From Kocuria sp. p3-SID1428 (GTDB taxonomy: Bacteria > Actinomycetota > Actinomycetes > Actinomycetales > Micrococcaceae): 17,565 nucleotides of DNA. Both the position numbers and the translations under genes were made by a program. Every line of letters begins with the position of its first letter. The first letter of the stretch is position 1. The DNA is taken from the NCBI RefSeq assembly GCF_025149945.1, contig NZ_JALXVH010000051.1, forward strand, positions 1 to 17,565, given 5' to 3'. Below, piece by piece: positions 6,410 through 14,149 of this stretch. The notes under the pieces were generated by a model. The model saw only the letters and a program-made list of their open reading frames with translations, made no database searches and was not told the origin of the DNA.

Positions 6410-7477
6410 TCAGCCGCGCGAGTGCGCGATCCAGCGATCGAGCACCTGCTGGGCGGCACCGGTGTCCAGTGACTGCGCTGCCCGCTGGATCGCGGCGGCC
6501 ATGCGCTCCTGGAAGGAGCCCACCGGGTCCTCGTCGAGCGCCATCAGGGCGGAGGCCGCGTTCAGCAGGACGGTGTTGCGCACGTGGCCGGACTCGCCGG
6601 AGAGGATCCGGCGGGCCACGGCGGCGTTGTACTCGGCGTCCTGCCCCCGCAGGTCCTCGACCGTGCCCCGAGGCATCCCGAAGTCCTGCGGCTCCAGCAC
6701 GTGCTCGGTGATCTCGCCGTCGCGGACCTCCCAGACCTCCGAGGCCTCGGTGATGGTCAGCTCGTCGAGCCCGTCGCCGCCGCGGAAGACCAGCGCGCGG
6801 TGGCCGCGGTCCCGGAACACGCCGGCCATCACGGGGGCCAGCACGCGATCGGCCACGCCGATCGCCGAGGCCTCCACGAGCGCGGGGTTGGAGATGGGGC
6901 CCAGGAAGTTGAAGGCCGTGGCCACGCCCAGCGCCTTGCGGGCGCCTGCGGCGAAGCGCATGGACGGGTGGAAGGTCTGGGCGAAGCAGAAGGTGATGCC
7001 CACCTCCCGGGCGCAGGACTCGACCATGGACACGGGCATGTCCAGCTGCACGCCGAGCGCCTCGAGGCAGTCCGCGGAGCCGGACTTGGACGACGAGGCG
7101 CGGTTGCCGTGCTTGACCACGCGGGCCCCGGCTCCGGCGGCCACGAGCGCCGACATGGTCGAGATGTTCACCGAGCGCAGGCGGTCGCCGCCCGTGCCCA
7201 CGATGTCCACGGCAGGGCCGGGTACATTCAGCGGGCGGGCGTGGGAGACCATCGCATCGGCCAGCCCCTTGAGCTCGTCGACCGTCTCCCCCTTGGCGCG
7301 CAGCGCGACCAGGAAGCCGGCCAGCGCGATGTCCTGGACATCGCCGCGCATGACCATATCCATGGCCGACCAGGCCTGCTCGGCAGTGAGATCTCGACCC
7401 TGGATCAGGGACGTGGTGAGCTCGGGCCAGTCCAGCGGCGCCGAGCGGTACGTGGGGGTCTCGCTGTTCGAAGTCAC
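6410..7477 (-). CDS. trpD: Anthranilate phosphoribosyltransferase
   Basis: This 355-residue enzyme transfers phosphoribose from PRPP to anthranilate, the second step of tryptophan synthesis from chorismate. Diagnostic segments are present: the PRPP-binding GTGGD (residues 94-98), NIST (104-107), the glycine/lysine loop [15 protein letters not shown] (122-136), and [15 protein letters not shown] followed by [11 protein letters not shown]. Length is normal and no key motif is broken. The start is GTG 7477, without a ribosome binding site but with TAGAGT six bases upstream, so the mRNA may be leaderless. The gene is separate from other trp genes in this window; the neighbours are the respiratory operon (divergent) and an Lrp-like protein (convergent). 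Confidence 0.96.
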   Translation of the reverse strand: MTSNSETPTYRSAPLDWPELTTSLIQGRDLTAEQAWSAMDMVMRGDVQDIALAGFLVALRAKGETVDELKGLADAMVSHARPLNVPGPAVDIVGTGGDRLRSVNISTMSALVAAGAGARVVKHGNRASSSKSGSADCLEALGVQLDMPVSMVESCAREVGITFCFAQTFHPSMRFAAGARKALGVATAFNFLGPISNPALVEASAIGVADRVLAPVMAGVFRDRGHRALVFRGGDGLDELTITEASEVWEVRDGEITEHVLEPQDFGMPRGTVEDLRGQDAEYNAAVARRILSGESGHVRNTVLLNAASALMALDEDPVGSFQERMAAAIQRAAQSLDTGAAQQVLDRWIAHSRG

Positions 7478-7483
7478 GGTGCG

Positions 7484-7489
7484 ACTCTA
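7484..7489 (-). promoter_or_regulatory. Possible -10 element for leaderless trpD mRNA
   Basis: On the minus strand TAGAGT (7489-7484) fits TANNNT and is followed by six bases and the GTG start. No convincing -35 is visible at 17-18 bases, so confidence is low to moderate. Confidence 0.4.
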
Positions 7490-7541
7490 TCCCGGGCCCA
7501 TCCGGGCGGTCCGTCGCCGAGCACCGGTCCTGCCGGGCTCA

Positions 7542-7563
7542 TGCGTTCCCGGAAGGGAACGCA
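7542..7563. promoter_or_regulatory. Perfect 9-bp inverted repeat between trpD and ctaE (operator candidate)
   Basis: TGCGTTCCC (7542-7550) and GGGAACGCA (7555-7563) are exact reverse complements around the loop GGAA. The repeat lies 29 bases upstream of the predicted ctaE -35 and about 64 bases upstream of the trpD start. It is not downstream of any gene, so a regulator-binding site is more likely than a terminator. The regulator is unknown. Confidence 0.5.
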
Positions 7564-7592
7564 ATCCCATGGTTCTCCCCGGGGTGTCTCAG

Positions 7593-7622
7593 TTGGTTCG
7601 CAGGACCGTTTGGCGACATAAT
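7593..7622 (+). promoter_or_regulatory. Probable promoter of the ctaE-qcrCAB operon
   Basis: TTGGTT (7593-7598), 18 bases, CATAAT (7617-7622), then seven bases to G7630, which is the first base of a GTG codon in the ctaE frame. The -10 matches TATAAT at five of six positions. The in-frame ATG at 7621 lies within this -10, so it would not be transcribed. The operon would begin with a leaderless GTG. Confidence 0.6.
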
Positions 7623-7629
7623 GTCGATC

Positions 7630-8265
7630 GTGACGACTGCAACCCATGCCCCAGCGCGACCCGCCCCGGTCATCAACCGCCCGAACCTCACCGCAGTGGG
7701 GACCATCGTGTGGCTGGCCTCCGAAGTCATGTTCTTCGCCGGCCTGTTCGCGATGTACTTCACGCTGCGCGCCACGGTTCCGGAGGTGTGGGATGAGGGC
7801 GCCTCGCTGCTCAACATCCCCCTGGCCACCGTGAACACCATCGTGCTGGTGCTGTCCTCCGTGACCTGCCAGTTCGGCGTCTTCGCCGCCGAGCGCCTCC
7901 AGCCCCGCCGCACCGGCGGCCTCTTCGCCATCGCCAAGTGGGGAATGGTCGAGTGGTTCATCCTCACCTTCCTGATGGGCGCGTTCTTCGTCTCCGTGCA
8001 GGTCTTCGAGTACGCCACCCTCTGGTCGCACGGCCTCGGCATCGCCTCCTCGGCCTACGGCTCGGCGTTCTACCTCACGACCGGCTTCCACGCCATCCAC
8101 GTGACCGCCGGCCTCGTGGCCTTCCTGGTGATCATCGGGCGCGCCTTCCTGGCCAAGCGCTTCGGCCACTACGAGGCCACCTCCGCGATCGTCGTGTCCT
8201 ACTACTGGCACTTCGTGGACGTCGTCTGGATCGCCCTGTTCGCGATCGTCTACTTCCTGCAGTGA
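7630..8265 (+). CDS. ctaE: Cytochrome c oxidase subunit III (aa3 type)
   Basis: This 211-residue membrane protein is subunit III of the heme-copper terminal oxidase and stabilises the catalytic subunit I. It has five hydrophobic segments, as expected for the short form of the family. Characteristic stretches are [20 protein letters not shown] near the N-terminus, [14 protein letters not shown], and [20 protein letters not shown] at the C-terminus. I prefer GTG 7630 over ATG 7621 because the ATG lies in the -10 hexamer and neither has a good ribosome binding site; the longer form would be 214 residues. It heads ctaE-qcrC-qcrA-qcrB, as in many actinobacteria where the bcc complex and aa3 oxidase form a supercomplex. 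Subunits I and II are not in the window. Confidence 0.95.
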   Translation: MTTATHAPARPAPVINRPNLTAVGTIVWLASEVMFFAGLFAMYFTLRATVPEVWDEGASLLNIPLATVNTIVLVLSSVTCQFGVFAAERLQPRRTGGLFAIAKWGMVEWFILTFLMGAFFVSVQVFEYATLWSHGLGIASSAYGSAFYLTTGFHAIHVTAGLVAFLVIIGRAFLAKRFGHYEATSAIVVSYYWHFVDVVWIALFAIVYFLQ

Positions 8266-8332
8266 GTCGGCGCATCGCCCCCGACCGGCGTCTCCGCCAG
8301 CTCAGCACCACATCGAATCGAGGACTCCTGAC

Positions 8333-9121
8333 GTGAAGGCTCTCTCACAGAAGCGTCGCCATCCGCTCGCCATCCTGGCGCTGCTCCTGAGCGCGCTGCT
8401 GCTCACCGGTGGTCTCTACGCAGTCGCCACCACCTCGAACCAGGCCCAGGCCGCAGAGGACTACTCCTCCGAGGACGTCGAGCAGGGCGAGGCACTCTTC
8501 CTGGCCAACTGCTCCACCTGCCACGGCTTGGACGCCGAGGGCACCGACGCCGGACCGTCGCTGATCGGCGTGGGCGCCGCCGCCGTCGACTTCCAGGTCG
8601 GCACCGGCCGCATGCCCATGCAGATGCAGGGTCCGCAGGCTCAGCAGAAGCCGCAGCAGTTCAACGAGGAGCAGACCACCCAGCTGGCTGCCTACGTGGC
8701 ATCCCTGGGCGCCGGCCCCACCGTCCCCGAGGACGAGTACCTGGACGTCTCCCAGGGCGATGCCGCCAACGGCTCCAAGGTGTTCCTGGCCAACTGCGCC
8801 ATGTGCCACAACGCCGCCGGCGCCGGCGGCGCGCTGACCCGCGGAAAGTTCGCCCCGTCCCTCATGGGCGTCGAGGAGAACCACATCTACGAGGCCATGC
8901 AGACCGGCCCGCAGAACATGCCCGTGTTCAACGACGCGAACATCACCCCCGAGGAGAAGCGCGACGTCATCACGTACCTGAAGACGGTCGAGACCAACAC
9001 CGATCCCGGCGGCTTCGGCCTGGGCTCGCTCGGCCCGGTCTCCGAGGGCCTGTTCATCTGGACCATCGGTCTGATGATCATCATCGGCTTCACCGTCTGG
9101 CTCACCACCAGGTCCGCCTGA
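8333..9121 (+). CDS. qcrC: Di-heme cytochrome c subunit of the bcc complex (QcrC)
   Basis: This 262-residue protein carries two c-type heme sites, CSTCH at 60-64 and CAMCH at 155-159, each followed by a cytochrome c fold. Candidate axial methionines lie in RMPM (about 94-96) and NMPVF (196). A hydrophobic N-terminal segment (about 11-32) exports or anchors it, and a C-terminal membrane helix (about 238-258) ends in TTRSA. In actinobacteria, QcrC replaces cytochrome c1 and passes electrons directly to the aa3 oxidase. GTG 8333 follows GAGGA with about eight bases spacing. It lies 67 bases after ctaE and 78 before qcrA. Confidence 0.97.
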   Translation: MKALSQKRRHPLAILALLLSALLLTGGLYAVATTSNQAQAAEDYSSEDVEQGEALFLANCSTCHGLDAEGTDAGPSLIGVGAAAVDFQVGTGRMPMQMQGPQAQQKPQQFNEEQTTQLAAYVASLGAGPTVPEDEYLDVSQGDAANGSKVFLANCAMCHNAAGAGGALTRGKFAPSLMGVEENHIYEAMQTGPQNMPVFNDANITPEEKRDVITYLKTVETNTDPGGFGLGSLGPVSEGLFIWTIGLMIIIGFTVWLTTRSA

Positions 9122-9199
9122 TCCATCCGCTCGCCGTGCCCCGGCAGTCCACCGACCGCCGGGCCCTGCACCACGTTTCAAGAAAGATTGAGGGACCAC

Positions 9200-10300
9200 A
9201 TGGCCAGCCATCGTGATGAGCTCCCCGAGGGCAAGAAGGGCAACGTGCTCGACCGCAGCGCCGCGCCGCAGCGCTTCGAGGACCCGGGCATGCCGCCGCA
9301 CGCGCCCCGGACCACGGACGTCGACCCCCATGCCGCCAAGCGCGCCGAGCGCCAGGTCGTCCTCCTGTTCGTGATCTCGATCCTCGGGTCGATCCTGTTC
9401 TTCGTGGGCTACTTCGGCATCCGTGTCGAGGGCGACATGTACGACGTCATGAACCCCGAGCCGACCTCCCAGCTGCGCCTGCAGAACCTGCTGCTCGGCG
9501 GCGGCATCGCCCTGGGCATGCTCGGCATCGGCGTGGGCATCGTGCACTGGGCCAAGACCCTCATGCCCGATCACGAGATGGTCGAGTCCCGCCACGAGAT
9601 CCGCACCGAGGCCCAGCGCGCCGAGGCCGCCGAGATCATGGACACGATCGTCGACGAGTCCGGCATCAAGCGCCGCCCGCTGATCCGCAACAGCCTCATC
9701 GGCGCCATGGTCCTGGCTCCCCTGCCCTTCGTCGGCCTGCTCAAGGACCTCGGTCCCTGGAACCTCCAGCCCATGAAGTACACGCTGTGGGACGAGGGCG
9801 TCCGCCTGGTCCGCGACCCCTCCGGCACCCCGATCAAGGCCTCGGACATCACGCTGGGCTCCACCTACCACGTGCTGCCGGAGAACATCCTCGGCCTCGG
9901 TCACGACGAGGGCTACCTCAATGAGAAGGCCAAGGCGGTCGTCCTGGTCATGCGCCTGGACCCCGCGGACGTCAACGTCTCGGAGGAGCGCACCGACTGG
10001 AACGTGGACGGCATCTTCGCCTACTCCAAGGTCTGCACCCACGTGGGCTGCCCCGTGGCGCTCTACGAGCAGCACACGCACCACCTGCTGTGCCCCTGCC
10101 ACCAGTCGACCTTCGATCTCACCAACGAGTGCGAGGTCATCTTCGGCCCGGCGTCCCACCCGCTGCCGCAGCTGCCCATCACGGTCGACTCCGAGGGCTA
10201 CCTGGTCGCACGCAGCGACTTCCACGAGCCCGTGGGCCCGGCCTACTCGCAGCGCATCATGCACATGAACCAGCTTGAGGACGAGACGGAGAACGCCTGA
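9200..10300 (+). CDS. qcrA: Rieske iron-sulfur subunit of the bcc complex (QcrA)
   Basis: This 366-residue protein is the 2Fe-2S subunit that takes electrons from menaquinol. Cluster ligands are visible as CTHVGC (Cys279, His281) and CPCHQS (Cys298, His301), with Cys284 and Cys300 placed for the usual disulfide. Three membrane segments lie in the N-terminal half (about 53-76, 96-115 and 160-182), the actinobacterial form rather than the single anchor of mitochondrial Rieske proteins. ATG 9200 was chosen over an in-frame TTG at 9188 because GAGGG at 9190-9194 is well spaced from it. The stop overlaps the qcrB start as TGATG, which indicates translational coupling. Confidence 0.97.
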   Translation: MASHRDELPEGKKGNVLDRSAAPQRFEDPGMPPHAPRTTDVDPHAAKRAERQVVLLFVISILGSILFFVGYFGIRVEGDMYDVMNPEPTSQLRLQNLLLGGGIALGMLGIGVGIVHWAKTLMPDHEMVESRHEIRTEAQRAEAAEIMDTIVDESGIKRRPLIRNSLIGAMVLAPLPFVGLLKDLGPWNLQPMKYTLWDEGVRLVRDPSGTPIKASDITLGSTYHVLPENILGLGHDEGYLNEKAKAVVLVMRLDPADVNVSEERTDWNVDGIFAYSKVCTHVGCPVALYEQHTHHLLCPCHQSTFDLTNECEVIFGPASHPLPQLPITVDSEGYLVARSDFHEPVGPAYSQRIMHMNQLEDETENA

Positions 10301-11997
10301 TGTCCGCTCAGACCACAGACACCCGCCGTCCGCAGCAGGACGACTACCGGCCGGACACCGCTGTCGGCTTCATCGCGAACTACGCGGACACCCGCGTGGG
10401 CCTCTCACCGCTGGTCAAGGAGTTCGGCCGCAAGATCTTCCCGGACCACTGGTCCTTCATGTTCGGCGAGGTCGCGCTCTACTCGTTCATCATCCTGCTG
10501 GTCTCGGGAACCTTCCTGGCCCTGTGGTTCGACCCCACGATGGTCTCCCAGGAGTACACCGGCTCCTACGTCCCCATGCAGGGCGTCGAGATGTCCGGGG
10601 CCTACGCCTCGTCGCTGCACATCTCGTTCGACATCACCGGCGGACTGTTCCTGCGCCAGCTGCATCACTGGTCGGCGCTGCTGTTCGTGGTGGCGATCTG
10701 CGTGCACATGATGCGCGTGTTCTTCACCGGCGCGTTCCGCCGCCCCCGCGAGCTGAACTGGGTCGTCGGCGCGCTGCTGTTCGTGATGGCCATGGCCGCC
10801 GGCTTCACCGGCTACTCCCTGCCCGATGACGTGCTCTCCGGCAACGGCCTGCGCATCGCCGACGGCATGGCCAAGTCCATCCCCGTGGTGGGCACCTACA
10901 TCTCGATGATGCTCTTCGGCGGCGAGTTCCCCGGCCACGTGGTGATCCCCCGCCTGTACATCCTCCACGTCTTCCTGATCCCGGGCGTGATCCTGGGTCT
11001 GATCGTGGTCCACCTGTTCATGGTCGTGACCCACAAGCACACCCAGTACCCGGGTCCCGGTCGCACCGAGGACAACGTGGTCGGCTTCCCGGTGGGCCCG
11101 GTCTACGCGGCCAAGGCCGGCGGCTTCTTCTTCATCGTGCTCGGCTTCCTCTCGGCCCTGGCCGGGATGGTCCAGATCAACGCGCTGTGGAACTACGGCC
11201 CGTACGATCCCTCCCCCGTGCAGGCCGGCACGCAGCCGGACTGGTACATCCTCTTCGGCGACGGCGCCCTGCGACTGTTCCCGGGCACCTGGCCCTGGAA
11301 CTGGGAGTGGAACCTGTTCGGCCTGGTGACGATCCCGCTGGCCGTGTTCATCCCGCTGATGATCATGGGCGCGCTGATCGGTGCGATCTTCGCCTATCCG
11401 TTCCTGGAGCGCTGGATCTCCGGCGACGCCCGCGAGCACCACGTGCTGGATCGCCCGCGCAACGCCCCCACCCGCACGGGCTTGGGCGCAGCCGCGGTTG
11501 TGTTCTACTCCGTGATGATGGTGGCGGCCACCGGCGACCTCATCGCCACGCACTTCCACGTCTCGCTCAATGACGTCATCTACGCCCTGCGCACGCTGTG
11601 GATCCTCGGGCCGATCGTCACGTTCATCATCGTCAAGCGGATCTGCCTGTCGCTGCAGCGCAAGGATCGCGAGATCGCCCTGCACGGCCGCGAGACCGGC
11701 CGCGTGCAGCAGCTTCCGCACGGCGAGTTCGTCGAGGTCCACGAGCCGCTGAGCCCCTACGCCCAGTACCGTCTGGTCAGCTTCGACTCCCCCACCCCAC
11801 AGGCACCGCGCCGCGATGCCAAGGGCCGGATCTCCGGACTCGAGAAGATGCGCGCTCGCCTGACGCACTTCTTCTACGAGGATCGCGTGGCGCCGGTGAC
11901 CCCGGCCGAGCTCGAGGCCGCGCATCACGAGCACCAGGAGGATCTGAGCTCGCTCGATGCCGGGCACAACACCTCGCAGCGCGAGATCGGCAGCTGA
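10300..11997 (+). CDS. qcrB: Cytochrome b subunit of the bcc complex (QcrB)
   Basis: This 565-residue membrane subunit oxidises menaquinol and holds hemes bL and bH. Heme ligands are the histidine pairs near 122/136 (in RQLHHWSALLF and VHMMRVF) and 223/238 (in YILHVFLIPG and VVHLFMV). The Qo-site motif is PDWY (313-316), the actinobacterial variant of PEWY. FFTGAFRRPRELNW and GYSLPDD are also typical. A polar C-terminal extension of over 100 residues follows the last helices, common in this phylum. The ATG shares one base with the qcrA stop, and GGAG lies eight bases upstream. It ends the operon at a strong hairpin. QcrB is the target of inhibitors such as telacebec in mycobacteria. Confidence 0.97.
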   Translation: MSAQTTDTRRPQQDDYRPDTAVGFIANYADTRVGLSPLVKEFGRKIFPDHWSFMFGEVALYSFIILLVSGTFLALWFDPTMVSQEYTGSYVPMQGVEMSGAYASSLHISFDITGGLFLRQLHHWSALLFVVAICVHMMRVFFTGAFRRPRELNWVVGALLFVMAMAAGFTGYSLPDDVLSGNGLRIADGMAKSIPVVGTYISMMLFGGEFPGHVVIPRLYILHVFLIPGVILGLIVVHLFMVVTHKHTQYPGPGRTEDNVVGFPVGPVYAAKAGGFFFIVLGFLSALAGMVQINALWNYGPYDPSPVQAGTQPDWYILFGDGALRLFPGTWPWNWEWNLFGLVTIPLAVFIPLMIMGALIGAIFAYPFLERWISGDAREHHVLDRPRNAPTRTGLGAAAVVFYSVMMVAATGDLIATHFHVSLNDVIYALRTLWILGPIVTFIIVKRICLSLQRKDREIALHGRETGRVQQLPHGEFVEVHEPLSPYAQYRLVSFDSPTPQAPRRDAKGRISGLEKMRARLTHFFYEDRVAPVTPAELEAAHHEHQEDLSSLDAGHNTSQREIGS

Positions 11998-12017
11998 CCC
12001 GCTGATCCCGCACCGAC

Positions 12018-12050
12018 AGGCCCCCGACTCCCCCGCGGAGTCGGGGGCCT
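12018..12050 (+). terminator. Terminator hairpin after qcrB
   Basis: AGGCCCCCGACTC (12018-12030) pairs perfectly with GAGTCGGGGGCCT (12038-12050), a 13-bp stem with a seven-base loop, starting 20 bases after the qcrB stop. Only TCT follows, not a full U-tract. Confidence 0.85.
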
Positions 12051-12107
12051 TCTGCATCCCGCCGGCAGCTCGGGCGCCCGGGGGATCGAGGTGCGCTCGA
12101 GTGGCAT

Positions 12108-12116
12108 TGGTATCCT
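12108..12116 (+). promoter_or_regulatory. Possible extended -10 promoter for the acetyltransferase gene
   Basis: TGG followed by TATCCT resembles an extended -10 (TGnTATnnT) and lies in the 280-base gap between qcrB and the GNAT gene, beyond the qcrB terminator. No clear -35 is seen. The remainder of this gap shows no gene. Confidence 0.35.
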
Positions 12117-12277
12117 GGGGTCTCCCGGCGGAGAATCACCCGGATTCCCCACCCGATCCCCGTCGCGCCGAGTCGTCAGTGACCGCTCCTGCCCGAGAGG
12201 CCCTGCCGCTCCCGCACCCCGCACCGCACAGGCGGGGCAGACGGTCCGCTGTCCGCACCGAAGATCTGGAGACACCG

Positions 12278-12814
12278 ATGACTGGGAAGATCGTCCTCGT
12301 GGGACGCACCGCAGACCTCGTCCCCCGCTCTGGCAAGAGCCTGCTCAACACCCGCCCGGCGACCTCGGAGGACATCTCCGCACTCGCCGATCTCTACGCG
12401 GCCGCCTACCAGGCCTCCTCGACCGCGGATGCCTCCGACGTCTCCTCTGCGGAGGAGGCCAAGGAGATCCTGACCAAGCTGTTCGACGACGAGTTCGGCC
12501 GCCTGCTGCCCGAGGCCTCCCCCGTGGTCTCTGACGAGGACGGCTCCATCGTGGCCGCCGCCCTGGTGGTCGAGCGCCGCACCGGTGAAGCTGTGCCGGA
12601 GGACCCGTATCTCTTCGAGCTGTTCACCCATGCCGCGCATCGTCGTCAGGGCCTGGGCGAGAAGCTCGTGCGCGTCTCCGCGGCCACCCTGTCGGAGGCC
12701 GGTCATGAGCGCCTGAGCCTGCGCATCTCGGAGGACAACTCCGCTGCGCTGGCGCTCTACCTGACGCTGGGCTTCAGCCGCTGGCAGGAGGCCGCCGAGA
12801 ACGACGAGCTCTGA
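12278..12814 (+). CDS. GNAT family N-acetyltransferase
   Basis: This 178-residue protein has the GNAT fold. The acetyl-CoA-binding motif A appears as HRRQGLGEKLV (121-131), and the closing motif as NSAALALYLTLGF (154-166). The preceding strand (IVAAALVVERR) and the FELFTHAAHRR segment fit. About 25 residues precede the domain, and no partner domain is attached. GNAT enzymes acetylate small amines, antibiotics or protein N-termini; nothing in the sequence fixes the substrate. ATG 12278 follows GGAG with six bases spacing; the open frame upstream reaches into qcrB but has no coding character. The gene is probably monocistronic and convergent with the riboflavin operon. Confidence 0.88.
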   Translation: MTGKIVLVGRTADLVPRSGKSLLNTRPATSEDISALADLYAAAYQASSTADASDVSSAEEAKEILTKLFDDEFGRLLPEASPVVSDEDGSIVAAALVVERRTGEAVPEDPYLFELFTHAAHRRQGLGEKLVRVSAATLSEAGHERLSLRISEDNSAALALYLTLGFSRWQEAAENDEL

Positions 12815-12834
12815 TCTCGCCGGCTCGCAGCACA

Positions 12835-12876
12835 ACGGGGTCCGGTCTCGGCATCATGGCCGGGACCGGACCCCGT
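12835..12876. terminator. Bidirectional terminator hairpin between the acetyltransferase gene and ribH
   Basis: ACGGGGTCCGGTC (12835-12847) pairs perfectly with GACCGGACCCCGT (12864-12876). The stem extends inward through CGGC/GCCG (12849-12852 with 12859-12862) to a six-base loop. It lies 20 bases after the acetyltransferase stop and 28 bases after the ribH stop, so it likely ends both. There is no U-tract. Confidence 0.8.
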
Positions 12877-12904
12877 CGTCGCTGCGGCACCGCCGCGGTG
12901 AGGC

Positions 12905-13384
12905 TCAGACGCCGAGAGCCCGCAGCGTGACAGCAGCGTCCACGGCGGCCACCGCGGCGTCGTAGCCCTTGTCCTCCTGCGAGCCCTCGAGTCCGGCGCG
13001 GTCCAGCCCCTGCTGCTCGTCGTCGGTGGTCAGCACCCCGAATCCGATCGGCACGCCCGTGGCCGTGGAGACGTCGGTCAGCCCTATGGTCGCGGCCTGG
13101 CACACGTAGTCGAAGTGCGGTGTGCCGCCGCGGATCACGATGCCCAGTGCGATCACGGCATCGAAGTCCCTCGCCAGCCGCCGCGCTGCGACGGGCAGCT
13201 CGAAGGAGCCGGCCACCCGCACGATCGCCGGGTCCTGCACACCGGCCTCGGCCAGGGCTCGCTGGGCGCCGTCGAGCAGCCCAGCCATGATCTGATCGTG
13301 CCAGCGCGAGGCCACCACGGCGACCTTCAGCTGGGATCCGTCCAGATCCGCTGCCGCCAGGGTGGGTGCTCCGTGTCCGCTCAT
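12905..13384 (-). CDS. ribH: 6,7-dimethyl-8-ribityllumazine synthase
   Basis: This 159-residue enzyme condenses 5-amino-6-ribitylaminouracil with 3,4-dihydroxy-2-butanone 4-phosphate to make lumazine, the penultimate step of riboflavin synthesis. The family signatures are VASRWHD (25-31), VAGSFELP (57-64), [17 protein letters not shown] (79-95) with catalytic-type His90, and [21 protein letters not shown] (111-131). Such proteins assemble into pentamers or 60-subunit capsids. The ATG at 13384 follows GAGAGGA at good spacing. It is the last gene of the riboflavin operon, 69 bases after ribA. Confidence 0.97.
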   Translation of the reverse strand: MSGHGAPTLAAADLDGSQLKVAVVASRWHDQIMAGLLDGAQRALAEAGVQDPAIVRVAGSFELPVAARRLARDFDAVIALGIVIRGGTPHFDYVCQAATIGLTDVSTATGVPIGFGVLTTDDEQQGLDRAGLEGSQEDKGYDAAVAAVDAAVTLRALGV

Positions 13385-13453
13385 GATCTCGTCCTCTCCG
13401 TCAGGGGACCCGAGGCCCGGGTCCCGTGTGCTCGTGCGCGGTGTGTGTGGGCT

Positions 13454-14149
13454 TCAGTCGTCGACGTGCAGGAGCCGGTGCTCCATGCGGTCGCGCTTGG
13501 CCGCCAGGTAGTCGTGGTTCTCGGGACGGGCGGCGACCTCGTGGTGGACCATCTCGGTGACCTCAATGCCCAGCCGCCTCAGCTGCTGCGCTTTGATCGG
13601 GTTGTTGCTCAGCAGTCGGATCCGCTGCAGGCCCAGCTCGTGCAGGATCGTGGCGGCGGCGCCCCAGTCGCGGGCCTCGGCCGGCAGTCCCAGCAGCTCA
13701 TTGGCCTCGACCGTGTCGGCTCCCCCGTCCTGCAGCTGATAGGCGCGCAGCTTGTTCACCAGGCCGATCCCCCGGCCCTCGTGGCGACGCAGGTAGACGA
13801 CGGTGCCGCCCTCGGCGGCGATGCGCTCAAGGCCCAGGTGCAGCTGGGGTCCGCAGTCGCAGCGGTAGGAGCCGAAGACATCGCCGGTCAGGCACTCCGA
13901 ATGCAGTCGAACCAGCGGTGCCGCCTCCGAGTCGGTCTGCCCCGACCCGGTGGCGGTGAGGCTCAGGTGCTCGCCTGCGGTGGTGCCGTCGGCGTCGGGG
14001 ATCTGCCAGGCGCGCACCGAGAAGCGCCCCTCCTCCATGGGGATCAGCACGGGCTCGGAGGCCGCGAGCACCCGGCGCGACTTGCGGACACCCTGATCGG
14101 TCGAGCTCTCGTGGGACCGGTGCGGATCAGGTGCGCAGGACGCCGTCAT
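13454..14149 (-). CDS. ribA: GTP cyclohydrolase II (stand-alone RibA)
   Basis: This 231-residue enzyme opens the imidazole ring of GTP, the first committed step of riboflavin synthesis. The zinc-binding cysteines are seen in [20 protein letters not shown], and the catalytic region in [28 protein letters not shown] further confirms it. The first 35 or so residues are a poorly conserved, charged leader before [15 protein letters not shown]. In most actinobacteria this domain is the C-terminal half of a RibBA fusion; here it is a separate gene whose ATG overlaps the stop of the preceding ribE-ribB gene (ATGA, 14146-14149), implying translational coupling. Confidence 0.95.
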   Translation of the reverse strand: MTASCAPDPHRSHESSTDQGVRKSRRVLAASEPVLIPMEEGRFSVRAWQIPDADGTTAGEHLSLTATGSGQTDSEAAPLVRLHSECLTGDVFGSYRCDCGPQLHLGLERIAAEGGTVVYLRRHEGRGIGLVNKLRAYQLQDGGADTVEANELLGLPAEARDWGAAATILHELGLQRIRLLSNNPIKAQQLRRLGIEVTEMVHHEVAARPENHDYLAAKRDRMEHRLLHVDD

